Assembly: GCA_002350845.1 (NCBI GenBank) | Contig: DEFL01000012.1 | Span: 1 to 13,361 of the forward strand | DNA: 13,361 nt | Direction: 5' to 3' | From: Christensenella sp. UBA2853 | GTDB lineage: Bacteria; Bacillota; Clostridia; Christensenellales; Aristaeellaceae | Shown here: in pieces, positions 1 to 8,400 of the stretch | Position numbering within the stretch: position 1 is the first letter of the stretch | Layout: every line of letters begins with the position of its first letter | The notes under the pieces: generated by a model | Database searches by the model: none | What the model saw: the letters and a program-made list of their open reading frames with translations, nothing else | What the model was told of the DNA's origin: nothing | Translations under genes and position numbers: made by a program

Positions 1-2
1 GT

Positions 3-77
3 ATAATTCGCTACTCATTTGTCGATGCACCTGTTAGCAAGAAAACTCGGAAGTTAATCAAACAAATTCCAGGTTAA
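3..77 (+). CDS. possible C-terminal tail of an upstream gene (partial)
   Basis: One frame is open from the window edge through 24 codons and ends in tandem stops (TAA at 75, TGA at 78). The peptide is basic at its end (SKKTRKLIKQIPG). A hairpin terminator lies about 60 bases downstream at 136-174, which fits the end of a rightward gene. The other two forward frames stop at once or within 37 bases. The fragment is too short to assign a family, and it could be chance. Confidence 0.3.
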   Translation: MIRYSFVDAPVSKKTRKLIKQIPG

Positions 78-135
78 TGAGTTGAACAGGAAATCAGGAT
101 TGCGGAAAGCAGAAAAAATAAGACCGGCACAGAGC

Positions 136-174
136 AAAACACGACCTGCAGAAAATGGCAGAATCGTGTTTTTT
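136..174 (+). terminator. intrinsic terminator
   Basis: Perfect 9-bp arms AAAACACGA (136-144) and TCGTGTTTT (164-172), with an inner CTGC/GCAG pairing, are followed by a T run to 174. The A-rich 5' arm means it could also work leftward. It would close whatever gene ends near 77 and insulate the GH43 gene. Confidence 0.65.
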
Positions 175-244
175 CATTTCTTCTGCTGTGTACTGACCGG
201 GAGGGAACAGGGTATCCTGCCCGGGTGACATGTGCAGATGTGTA

Positions 245-273
245 TTGTTTTTCCCGTCCAATCCTGATACAGT
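245..273 (+). promoter_or_regulatory. weak sigma-A-like promoter candidate for the GH43 gene
   Basis: TTGTTT (245-250) and TACAGT (268-273) are 17 bp apart. Both hexamers are poor matches. A short inverted repeat, GGACA-aca-TGTCC (305-317), lies between this site and the ribosome binding site and could be an operator, but nothing else supports that. Confidence 0.25.
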
Positions 274-345
274 GTATACATCTGAAAAAAGGACAGCCCT
301 GACGGGACAACATGTCCGGTACAGGTGAAGGAGAGGAACTTTCCC

Positions 346-1239
346 ATGAAAAATCCGATTATCCCGGAAAAAGCAGGGGATCCCTGCGTACTGAAATACG
401 GCGATGATTACTATATGTCCGCAACAGGCGGAGGCAGCAATCCCGGAAAGGAGTTTGTCTGCTGGCATTCCAGAGACCTCCAGCACTGGTCTGCGCCTCA
501 GACGATCCTGGATTTCAGGGATGTCGCCTGGGCAGAGGAGAAAGCCTGGGCACCGGCTATGGTCGAGTCCGGGGGAACCTTTTACCTGGCGTTCTGCGCG
601 GATCAGCAGATCGGAATTGCTGTGTGCGACAGCCCGATGGGAACGTACAGGGACGTGCTCGGCGCGCCGCTGATCGCCAAACAGCACTATGATTTTCAGA
701 CGATTGATCCGGCCTTCATCAAGGATGAGGACGGGAAAGTCTACTTTGCCTTCGGACAGGGAAAGTGCATGATCAGCGAAATCTCGCTGTCGCCGACGCA
801 TGTTGAACTGGTCGGCGAAATGCGGTGCCTCTCGGATATGATCTACAGCCAGTTCAGCCATCATCCGGCACTGGAGGACAAGTCGATCTATAACGAGGCG
901 CCGGATTTCATCCGCATCGGGGACCGGTATCTTTTCTCCTGGGCGATCTATGATGTGATGGATTACCGGTATGCCATGCGGTACGCCTGGTCAAGGTCTC
1001 CCATGGGCCCCTATATTCTTCCGCGGGACTTCGATCATGACAATATCCTGCTGCAGGGACATCATGACATTACCGGATGCGGGCACGCCTGCGTGACGGA
1101 ATACCAGGGTGAATACTATATTCTCTACGGCAGGCATATGAAGGACCGGACGGCCGGATGGGGAAGAGACATGTGCTGCGACAAAATCGTCTTCCTGGAC
1201 CGGGATCATCTTCAGGCTGTACCGGGTCAGCTGGGCTAA
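346..1239 (+). CDS. glycoside hydrolase family 43-type protein
   Basis: This is a 297-residue protein with the five-bladed beta-propeller signature of GH43. The likely catalytic base is D12 in GDPCVLKYGDDYYM. The pKa-modulating acid is D121 in TIDPAFIKDEDGKVYFAFG, the general acid is E184 in NEAPDFIRIGDRYLFSW, and H247 in GCGHACV sits where the family has its central metal or structural histidine. GH43 enzymes are inverting alpha-L-arabinofuranosidases, beta-xylosidases or arabinanases; the substrate cannot be read from sequence. There is no signal peptide, so it probably acts in the cytoplasm on imported oligosaccharides. ATG 346 is chosen because AAGGAGAGGAA (328-338) sits at proper spacing; an in-frame GTG at 325 would lie upstream of that site. 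With the GH28 protein and the sugar-binding remnant downstream, a pectin or arabinan role is inferred. Confidence 0.88.
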   Translation: MKNPIIPEKAGDPCVLKYGDDYYMSATGGGSNPGKEFVCWHSRDLQHWSAPQTILDFRDVAWAEEKAWAPAMVESGGTFYLAFCADQQIGIAVCDSPMGTYRDVLGAPLIAKQHYDFQTIDPAFIKDEDGKVYFAFGQGKCMISEISLSPTHVELVGEMRCLSDMIYSQFSHHPALEDKSIYNEAPDFIRIGDRYLFSWAIYDVMDYRYAMRYAWSRSPMGPYILPRDFDHDNILLQGHHDITGCGHACVTEYQGEYYILYGRHMKDRTAGWGRDMCCDKIVFLDRDHLQAVPGQLG

Positions 1240-1276
1240 ATGTGCGATCAGGAGGAAGATACATCAGAGCGTGTTT

Positions 1277-1334
1277 CTGCCTCATTGGTGCCATTTTACT
1301 GCCTCATCTTCAATGAAAATGAGGCAGTAAAATG
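1277..1334. repeat. 16-bp perfect inverted repeat with a competing third arm
   Basis: CATTTTACTGCCTCAT (1292-1307) pairs perfectly with ATGAGGCAGTAAAATG (1319-1334) across an 11-base loop. A second copy of the 5' arm core, CTGCCTCATT (1277-1286), can pair instead with AATGAGGCAG (1318-1327). No U-tract follows on either strand, so this is not a standard intrinsic terminator. It lies between the GH43 stop and the next gene. It could be a rho-assisted end, an mRNA-stability hairpin, an attenuator or a dispersed palindromic repeat. Confidence 0.7.
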
Positions 1335-1397
1335 ATCTCTTCCATCGAATCTGCTGGATAGTTGTACGATATACTCTGACAAAGGAGTTGAAACAGC

Positions 1398-3740
1398 ATG
1401 CTGCGCAAATCCCTGCTCTTTTTGCTTCTTCTTTCACTCATTCTGACCGTGTCCGGAGTGGCCGGCAGTGAAGAACAATGGGACGCATCAAAGGACAACC
1501 CGGTTTATCTGACCGAAGAAGAAACACTGCAGCTCCTGGCATCCATCAGCGATACGCCGCTGCTTGCAGCCTCAGGGGCCGGAGCCTGGGAAGGTCATCT
1601 GCAGATCCATGCAGACGGAACCTTTACCGGGGATTATCAGGATGAGGATGCTGAAGCAGTCTATGCATCTTCCTTCTCGGGGACGTTTTCCACAGAAGCA
1701 GATGTAGTAGGGAACACATACTGGCTGTGGGTGGAGGAACTCAGAACTGAGCAGGTGCCTGGCACGACAGCGATGAAGGACGGCATCCGTATTGTTTATG
1801 ACCAGGCGCCAATTTACGAGCGGTCCTATATGGTGCTGACACTGCCGGGAACCCCGGACAATGAAATCCCGGAACAGGTGAAGGCAGAAATCGGCGGGGT
1901 TTACGGTGAATGGGAGGATTATTCCCGATTCATTACCCTGACCAACCTGGAGGACGGCTGGGGCTTTTTTGCCGACCCCGCCGATCCGCCGTATTACGAT
2001 CCGGAGCCTGCCGAAACGGCAGCCCCCGCGCCGACAGCCGTGCCTGCTCCTGAGCCCACTGCTTCGGGTGCCCTGCCGGACCATGCGGCATTGAGGGGGT
2101 ACTGGATGACCCGGGATGGATCCATGGCAGAAATGGTCATCAGCGACAACGCAGACGGCACTTTCCATGCCAAAGCCATGTTCCTGCCGGTGGGGGACAG
2201 TGAAGCTACGCTGACCCCGCAGGATGACGGCAGTCTGCGCTTTGAGAACCAGTATGGGACACTGAAAGGGCTGATGGTCCCTCAGCAGGATGGTACGCTG
2301 CGCCTGAGCATCACCGGGGGCAGCACCATGGAGGATGAGGAAGCCACCGAGTATCAGGGCTATTTTGCACAGGGATTTACCTATTATCCGGCAGCCTATG
2401 CGGACATGTGGTATCAGACGCCGGAGGACGCAGCCGGCGCGGAGGATGACTGGCTGGGTATCTGGAGTGTCATGGGAAGTACCGGCAATTCGAGGCTGAT
2501 CATCAGCCGGAAAAACGGCGGGCTGCACGCTGAAGTATCGTTTGGATCGCTGCATTTTTCCGGGGAGTGTGAAGTGAGCAGTGATACGGAGATGGATCTG
2601 TATGCCGATGACTTCGGCTGCATGCTGATCCTGAACCGGAAGCTGAAGCGGATCGCGATGCTGGAACCCTGGGCCAGCGATGAAGCGCTGTATAACTGGG
2701 TTGGCAATCCCTACAGCGGCGTGACCGTTTACCAGAAGATGGGGTTCCAGGGCGAAGCTCCCATCAGCACGCAGGCACCCGCTGATCCGAGGACCACAGG
2801 GAAAACTCTCGTGCTGCAGACGCCTGTCCCTTCCGACTCTTCCAACGACCCTTCGCCTGCTGTGCAGAGCGGTGATCCGTGGATCGGGTCGTGGGTAGCA
2901 CAGGGCATGGGGCATACTGTCCGGATGGAGATCCAGCCCGGGGATATGTGCGACTACTTCGCTGACTTTACTTTTGATGATGACCTTTTCCTGAGCGGCC
3001 AGCTGGCCTACAACACCGATGAGATCATGGATGTGCTCCTGGATGACTATATCTCTGAATTCATGGCGCAGCTGACGCTGGACGCAGGGAAAGACACCAT
3101 CGTCATGGACGAAATTGACTGCGCGGTGGGTGAAATCAACAGCTGGCTCGGCTATTTTGGCGCGAAACTGAATTTTGTGCGCGGGGAGGCCGGCAGCCCG
3201 GCCGCACCGCCTGTGCAGAGCAGCTCACTGATTCCTGTTCCGGGGAGATCGGATGTAATGCAGGTGCCTGTCATCAGCGTGGATGCCACCAGCTATATCG
3301 TGGGCAAGGATCCCACAGCGTATATCCCGGAGCGCATGACGGACGGCGAGGAAACCACAGCCTTCCAGTTCTCCACAAAAAAGACCAAGCTGGGAAAAGC
3401 CTACCTGACGTTTGTCTTTGAGAACCCTGCCACGGTTGATGAGCTGTGGATGAAAAACGGATTCTGGAAGATATCGGACGGCAAGGACCAGTATACCCGC
3501 AACAGCCGTGTGAAGAAAATGACGATTGAAGTGCAGCTGGAGGGCGAAAGCGGCTACCGAACGCTGAAAACCGTCAGCCTGAAAGACGATAAGGCCAGAA
3601 AAGACTGGACCGTGATTGACATGCAGCATGCTGAGCATGTCACGGCCGTACGGATTCGGGTGGATTCGATTTATAAGGGCAGCAAATACGCCACAGATGT
3701 ATGCATTTCAGAAATGATGTTCATCAATTACGTGGAGTAA
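1398..3740 (+). CDS. large secreted multidomain protein with C-terminal NADase-type glycan-binding domain
   Basis: This is a 780-residue exported protein. Residues 1-23 form a Sec signal peptide (LRK, a Leu-rich core, then VAG before SEE), with no lipobox cysteine. The body looks like a string of related beta-rich lipocalin-like modules, at roughly 40-195, 225-340, 347-450 and 490-597. Each of the last three starts with a G-W or G-Y/I-W core (LRGYW, WLGIW, WIGSW). Pro/Ala/Thr/Ser-rich linkers lie at 193-224, 451-490 and 597-620. Residues 622-780 match the discoidin-like NADase-type glycan-binding domain (YTRNSRVKKMTIEV and VDSIYKGSKYATDVCISEM). No catalytic motif was seen, so a surface or secreted glycan-binding role is inferred. 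Ribosome binding site AAAGGAG at 1381-1387 supports the ATG. No sorting motif or membrane anchor was found at the C-terminus. Confidence 0.85.
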   Translation: MLRKSLLFLLLLSLILTVSGVAGSEEQWDASKDNPVYLTEEETLQLLASISDTPLLAASGAGAWEGHLQIHADGTFTGDYQDEDAEAVYASSFSGTFSTEADVVGNTYWLWVEELRTEQVPGTTAMKDGIRIVYDQAPIYERSYMVLTLPGTPDNEIPEQVKAEIGGVYGEWEDYSRFITLTNLEDGWGFFADPADPPYYDPEPAETAAPAPTAVPAPEPTASGALPDHAALRGYWMTRDGSMAEMVISDNADGTFHAKAMFLPVGDSEATLTPQDDGSLRFENQYGTLKGLMVPQQDGTLRLSITGGSTMEDEEATEYQGYFAQGFTYYPAAYADMWYQTPEDAAGAEDDWLGIWSVMGSTGNSRLIISRKNGGLHAEVSFGSLHFSGECEVSSDTEMDLYADDFGCMLILNRKLKRIAMLEPWASDEALYNWVGNPYSGVTVYQKMGFQGEAPISTQAPADPRTTGKTLVLQTPVPSDSSNDPSPAVQSGDPWIGSWVAQGMGHTVRMEIQPGDMCDYFADFTFDDDLFLSGQLAYNTDEIMDVLLDDYISEFMAQLTLDAGKDTIVMDEIDCAVGEINSWLGYFGAKLNFVRGEAGSPAAPPVQSSSLIPVPGRSDVMQVPVISVDATSYIVGKDPTAYIPERMTDGEETTAFQFSTKKTKLGKAYLTFVFENPATVDELWMKNGFWKISDGKDQYTRNSRVKKMTIEVQLEGESGYRTLKTVSLKDDKARKDWTVIDMQHAEHVTAVRIRVDSIYKGSKYATDVCISEMMFINYVE

Positions 3741-3783
3741 TACAGAAGAAAGGCATGCCTGTGATGATGTACCCGTACCTGAC

Positions 3784-3821
3784 CTGAAATGATGATACTG
3801 AAATGACCCACTCTGAAATGA
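3784..3821 (+). repeat. three CTGAAATGA direct repeats at the start of a small gene
   Basis: CTGAAATGA occurs at 3784-3792, 3798-3806 and 3813-3821, spaced 14 and 15 bp. The second and third copies contain the two candidate ATG codons of the next gene (3803 and 3818). A mini-frame starting at 3789 (MMILK) ends in a TGA that overlaps the ATG at 3803, which would permit translational coupling. This may be chance in AT-rich sequence. Confidence 0.4.
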
Positions 3822-4021
3822 AAGAGGATGGAAGTGTAAAAGTGTACATTGAAACACCGGTGGATGATGGTGGATTTCACAGTGCTGTCTGCTGGCTGCC
3901 TCAATACAGGTGGGAAAATATCAATGGATACGGAGAAACAGAAATGGCATTTTTTCAGGAACTGATACGGAATAACGCACATCTGATCCTTGAGTTTTCT
4001 CAGGACGGGGGTGTTCTTTGA
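3803..4021 (+). CDS. small hypothetical protein
   Basis: This is a 72-residue acidic protein that reads like a real folded domain: DGSVKVYIETP, then AVCWLPQYRW, then a helix (ETEMAFFQELIRNNAHLILEFS) ending DGGVL. I do not recognise the family. No convincing ribosome binding site precedes ATG 3803 or the alternative ATG 3818, so the true start is uncertain. Translation may be coupled to the short frame that ends on top of ATG 3803. It lies 62 bases after the secreted protein gene on the same strand and could be co-transcribed with it. No signal peptide or membrane segment is seen, so it is probably cytoplasmic. Confidence 0.5.
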   Translation: MTHSEMKEDGSVKVYIETPVDDGGFHSAVCWLPQYRWENINGYGETEMAFFQELIRNNAHLILEFSQDGGVL

Positions 4022-4039
4022 GGCACAGGAGCTTAATAT

Positions 4040-4064
4040 GGGACTGAATGTCACTGATTGTCCC
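4040..4064. repeat. 25-bp direct repeat, copy 1
   Basis: This copy shares 20 of 25 positions with 4230-4254. The shared core is GGGAC-N4-TGTCAC-N2-ATTGTCCC, whose ends are themselves complementary (GGGAC/GTCCC). Multiple spaced TGTCA- and TGTCC-type repeats at one end are reminiscent of IS21-family termini. That comparison is from memory and no transposase is present here. Confidence 0.6.
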
Positions 4065-4124
4065 AAAATGCAACTTGATGTCACACCTATACGTGTGTTA
4101 CGATACACTTGCCAGAAAACACAG

Positions 4125-4153
4125 AGGCCCTGAGCGAAATGCCAGGGCCTTTG
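4125..4153 (+). terminator. hairpin, probable weak terminator
   Basis: AGGCCCTG (4125-4132) pairs with CAGGGCCT (4143-4150) across a 10-base loop and is followed by a short TTTG. It would end transcription from the small gene at 3803-4021. The T-tract is short, so termination may be partial. Confidence 0.45.
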
Positions 4154-4229
4154 CTGATGGAAAAAGAACGGACCCCAGGAGGAGGCGCGCGGGGAAAACG
4201 AAAACTGTTTCAGAAAACGATCGGCAGAT

Positions 4230-4263
4230 GGGACGGTTTGTCACACATTGTCCCTGATTGTCC
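4230..4263. repeat. 25-bp direct repeat, copy 2, at the edge of the AT-rich island
   Basis: This is the second copy of GGGAC-N4-TGTCAC-N2-ATTGTCCC (4230-4254), extended by a further TGATTGTCC (4255-4263). Base composition becomes visibly AT-richer immediately after it. No inverted counterpart (GTGACA/GGGACA) was found near the other edge of the island around 8556-8605. It may be a remnant transposon end; apart from these repeats and the hairpin, the 348-base gap 4022-4369 holds no recognised gene. Confidence 0.55.
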
Positions 4264-4278
4264 ATAGCAAGCTTCATA

Positions 4279-4307
4279 TGGATTTTTACTTCTTGTTAGG
4301 TTATAAT
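4279..4307 (+). promoter_or_regulatory. promoter candidate for the HNH gene
   Basis: A perfect TATAAT (4302-4307) has the poor -35 candidate TGGATT (4279-4284) 17 bp upstream. It lies about 60 bases before ATG 4370, just inside the AT-rich island, so the HNH gene probably carries its own promoter. Confidence 0.45.
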
Positions 4308-4369
4308 TCTCACAATAAAAGGAAAAGATAGTCTACGTTGTTTATCATTAATATGCAGAAGGGGATGTT

Positions 4370-5086
4370 ATGGGAAATTATTGGATGCTCCAGGATTATT
4401 TCACCGCATACCTTCGCATTGTTCGAGGATTATCAGATCGCTCAATCGGCCACTATTATGATGCACTTAATTTGATAAGCCGATTTCTTTGCGAAAGACA
4501 TCTGATTCAAGAAACAATTTTTGAGGTGGCCGATTTATCACGATTGGAGGAACTTCGTGAAATACTTTATAAAGACCGCGAATTCGTAGATCTTAACTCT
4601 CGGGGACATCATATGTATTCCGCTGGCATGAACAATTATCTTAGATTTGCGGAAGCAGATGAATTCTTCGGCAAAAAAACCGAATTGGTGCTGCTGGATA
4701 AACCGATGCCGGTAACCGAAATGTATGTTGATGAGCATAACACCTGGAAACGTTCTGCAATTATACGGGAACAAGTATTAGAAGCAGCGGAATACCGATG
4801 TGAAATAGACCCAACACACAAATCATTTGTAGTGGAGCATACAAATCACCAGTATGCCGAAGGCCATCATGTAATTGCACTGAATAAACAGGATAGAATT
4901 CCTTATAGCTTGGATATCTATGCAAATATTATATGTCTGTGTCCTGTATGTCATCGTTTGCTTCATTATGGAAGCCCTCACGAAAAGAAACCAGTAGCAA
5001 AGATAATATATGATAAGAGAGCAAATCGACTCGCAAAAAGTGGAATAAAACTCAGCCAACGAGAGTTTGAGAATCTAGTGCTGTGA
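4370..5086 (+). CDS. HNH endonuclease
   Basis: This is a 238-residue protein. Residues about 130-200 carry an HNH (beta-beta-alpha-metal) nuclease core: C144 in YRCEID, the double histidine H166-H167 in EGHHVIAL, N186, and C191/C194 with H195 and H199 in CLCPVCHRLLH. The four-cysteine zinc-binding look is typical of restriction-type HNH proteins. Residues 1-100 are helical (LQDYFTAYLRIVRGLS, then a D/R-rich helix) and vaguely resemble a SAM-like DNA-binding domain; this is inference. It probably cuts DNA in the cytoplasm. Ribosome binding site AGAAGGGGA precedes the ATG. It sits at the left of an AT-rich island, upstream of a helicase/nuclease gene on the same strand, though a strong terminator separates them. 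No methyltransferase is adjacent, so it may recognise modified or invading DNA. Confidence 0.82.
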   Translation: MGNYWMLQDYFTAYLRIVRGLSDRSIGHYYDALNLISRFLCERHLIQETIFEVADLSRLEELREILYKDREFVDLNSRGHHMYSAGMNNYLRFAEADEFFGKKTELVLLDKPMPVTEMYVDEHNTWKRSAIIREQVLEAAEYRCEIDPTHKSFVVEHTNHQYAEGHHVIALNKQDRIPYSLDIYANIICLCPVCHRLLHYGSPHEKKPVAKIIYDKRANRLAKSGIKLSQREFENLVL

Positions 5087-5175
5087 GAAAGCATCCAATA
5101 GTGCGAATAAAGCGCACACACGTATGCTATACATCAATTATATGACGGTTGTGCTACACCAGCTCGCCCATCCAG

Positions 5176-5206
5176 CCATATTTTGGATTGTGGTCAAGAA
5201 ATATGG
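5176..5206. repeat. 8-bp inverted repeat
   Basis: CCATATTT (5176-5183) and AAATATGG (5199-5206) flank a 15-base centre. There is no T-tract, so it is not a clear terminator. Its role is unknown. It lies in the 340-base gap between the HNH and helicase genes, whose other contents are a strong terminator and promoter-like hexamers. Confidence 0.35.
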
Positions 5207-5236
5207 TGAACGGCAATAGAAAACACCAGATAGTGG

Positions 5237-5282
5237 AACTTTCAAACCAGAACATTCAATTGTTCTGGTTTGAAAGTTTTTT
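5237..5282 (+). terminator. strong intrinsic terminator
   Basis: An 18-bp perfect stem, AACTTTCAAACCAGAACA (5237-5254) and its complement (5261-5278), closes a 6-base loop and runs into a T tract to 5282. It ends the HNH transcript and separates it from the helicase gene. Confidence 0.9.
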
Positions 5283-5308
5283 ATAATGCTTTTTCAAAAT
5301 AGATGCTG

Positions 5309-5314
5309 TATAAT
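5309..5314 (+). promoter_or_regulatory. -10 element candidate for the helicase gene
   Basis: A perfect TATAAT (5309-5314) lies 113 bases before ATG 5427. No good -35 box is visible at 16-18 bp. A second TATAAT (5282-5287) with TTGTTC (5260-5265) 16 bp upstream overlaps the terminator and is an alternative. The leader also holds a small hairpin, CATGTTT/AAACATG (5342-5359). Confidence 0.35.
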
Positions 5315-5426
5315 ATTGTTAAAGATGTCTCTCGAAGTAGTCATGTTTATAAAAACATGTTCTTGCAGGTAAATGATCCATCTCGATTAGGATACGGCGA
5401 TCTATTCTGGACGGAGGAAATGGGCC

Positions 5427-8400
5427 ATGTTGAAGCCAGGTCTTTATGAGCAGATAGTGAATCAAGCGATATCGACAGAATTGATATCGGTTTCTGAACA
5501 ATGCAAAAGTGTGGAAAAGCTTGATCGTGAAGAAGCGCCACAGGCTTTGGCAGGATATGTTGCTGAGAATGTCCGAATGACGCTGGAGGCCATGTCAGCA
5601 GATACAGATGAGCAGATTGCGCTTGTGAATGAGCTTCTGCATGTTTTGGCTGCAAAGCGTGGAGAAGTAACGGAACATTATGTGGATTCGAAAGCAGAGA
5701 GATTGCTTCAAATCATGGATGCAGAAGATCCGAAGAAGATTACAGGAATGACAGCTGCTAAATTACCTAGACCGGAAACACCTATGGCCGTGAGTAGCTT
5801 ATTTACAGGTGCCGCTCATGAACCCAAAATGTATGCCGAGTTGAAAAAGGAAATGGCAAGTGCTGACCGGATCGATATGTTGGTATCATTCATCAAGTGG
5901 AGTGGACTGCGCTTGATGATCAATGAACTACGGGATTTTTGTATGCGTGGTGGTCAGCTTCGTGTCATAACGACTTCTTACATGGGCGCAACGGAAGTGA
6001 AAGCGGTGGATGAACTGGCACTGCTTCCGAATGCAAAAGTGAAAGTGAGTTATGACACGGAACGCACTCGCCTGCATGCTAAAACATATGTATTTTATCG
6101 CGAAACTGGGTTTACAACAGCATATGTTGGATCGTCCAATCTTACAAATGCAGCCATGTCAGACGGATTGGAGTGGAATCTAAAGCTGACAGCAGTGGAT
6201 CAGCCAGATACTCTTCGAAAGATTAATGCGACCTTTGATAGCTACTGGAATTCCAATGAATTTGAAGATTATACCATCGATGACCATGCACGTTTGGCTG
6301 AAGCGCTAAAAGGTGAATCCCGTATTGATAATGACAAGCCATATATGTTTGATATACGGCCATATCCATACCAGCAGGCTATTTTAGACCAATTACAGGC
6401 AGAGAGAGAAGTACGCGGCTTCTACAGGAACCTGTTGGTCGCTGCTACAGGCACAGGAAAAACTGTGATTGCTGCGATGGACTACCGGAATTGGCGTGCC
6501 ACGCATCCAAAGGAAAACAATCGGCTGCTGTTTATTGCACATCGTGAGGAAATCTTGAGGCAGAGTCGTAAGGTGTTCCAGGGTGTGCTGAAAGATCCGA
6601 ACTTTGGTGAACTATGGGTAGGTAGCACAGGCGCACAAAGCCTGGATAACTTGTTCATTTCTGTCCAAACGATGAATTCGAAGAAACTTTGGATGAGAGT
6701 GCCGGCGGATTATTATCAATTCATTGTGATTGATGAAACACATCATGCGGCGGCAGATTCATATGCTGAAGCTCTGGAAGTTTTCAAGCCCAAAGTCTTA
6801 CTGGGACTGACAGCAACCCCTGAAAGAATGGATGGGAAAAGCATTTTACGGTTTTATGATAATCGTATCGCTGCTGAAATCAGATTGCCAGAAGCGATCG
6901 AACGGAAACTGCTCTGCCCGTTCCAATATTTTGGTGTTTCCGATACCATCGATCTGAATGAATTGAAATGGGCAAGAGGAGGATACGATCGGACCGAACT
7001 GAGCAATATTTATACAATCTCTGGTCTTATTGCACAGCGCAGGGCAAATCACGTCATAGAGTGCATGTATCGATATGTGTCGGACATGGAAACAGTAAAA
7101 GCACTGGGCTTCTGTGTTTCAGTACAGCATGCACACTTTATGGCAGATTGGTTTAATAGCCATAATGTTCCGTCCATTGCATTGGATGGATCCACAGTAG
7201 ATGAAGTTAGAAAAAAAGCGAGAGACCTACTGGTGAAAGGTGATGTACGGGTCATCTTTGTGGTCGATTTGTACAATGAAGGTGTCGATATTCCGGAAGT
7301 CAACACCGTGCTCTTTCTGCGGCCAACAGAGTCGTTAACGATCTTTATTCAACAGCTTGGGCGTGGTTTGCGTTTAAGTGAAGGAAAAGACTGTTTGACA
7401 GTTTTAGATTTTATTGGTGCAGCCAATAGGCGTTACAATTTTGAGGAAAAATTCGTTGCGCTATTGGAGGATGGGCATCGCAATGTCAAAGAAGAAATTG
7501 AGCGAGGATTCCCAGGAACACCAAAAGGTTGCTATATCCAGCTCGAGAAAAAGGCCACCCAGGCAATTTTGGAAAATATAAGCAGGAGCTTCCGTGGACA
7601 CACCGAGTTAGTCAACCAGTTACGGGTATTTACCGAGGAGAGCGGGCTGGAGTTGTCATTCTCTGCTTTTCTTGAGTGGTATCATCTTTCACCTGGTGAT
7701 ATTTATAGCAAACGAGTTACTTTTTCCCGGCTTTGTGTTGAGGCGGGGATTCGTCCAGACTTTAAAGAACAGATTGAAGAAACCTTGAGTAAAATCATGT
7801 ATCGTTTTGCCGCATTTGATTCCAGAAGATGGATTCAGTTTTTACTTGATATTTTGGGACGGCTGGATGATGTTGATTTTGCAAGGCTTTCTTCCTTTGA
7901 ACAGCGTATGCTTCAAATGTTTTATATGACAATATGGGATTCTTACGCTGAAGACTGGAATAGTGATGACGTCCTTGAACGTTTGTATGATTTGGCGGAC
8001 AGTCCTGTGATGCTGCAAGAACTGATAGATATGCTCCGCTATCAGTATGATCATATTGATTTTGTTGATTCAACTACAGATTTGGGATTTGATTGTCCTT
8101 TGGATGTTCACTGTACGTATACACAGAGACAATTGCTGGCAGCGCTCGATTACAAGAATTATAGTGCAATGCGGCAGGGCGTTTTGTATCTTCCGGATAA
8201 GAAGATAGATGTATTTCTGATCACGCTCAACAAGAGTGAGAAGGAGTATTCGCCTACAACCATGTATGAAGACTATGCCATTAGTTCGAATTATTTTCAT
8301 TGGCAGAGTCAGTCTACAACTTCTGCTGACTCAGTTACAGGCAACCGATATATAAACCATGAGCGGCAGGGAAGTCGTGTGTTGCTGTTTGTTCGAGAAT

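Noticed and set aside
1572..2915. 447-codon leftward frame inside the secreted protein gene
   Set aside because: No ribosome binding site or recognisable domain, and Arg/His/Pro-rich composition. The rightward frame has a signal peptide, linkers and a known C-terminal domain.
4048..4257. 69-codon frame between the two 25-bp repeats
   Set aside because: It begins inside one repeat and ends inside the other, spans a terminator hairpin, has no ribosome binding site and has an Arg/Lys-rich random composition.
5124..5219. 31-codon frame with a hydrophobic middle (HPAIFWIVVKKYGERQ) between the HNH and helicase genes
   Set aside because: No ribosome binding site precedes the ATG and I recognise no family. 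It could be a gene remnant or chance, so it is not called as a gene.
5342..5366. ACATGTTC-like sequence upstream of the helicase as a LexA/SOS box
   Set aside because: The GAAC-N4-GTTC arrangement is not present. The sequence is simply a small hairpin, CATGTTT/AAACATG.
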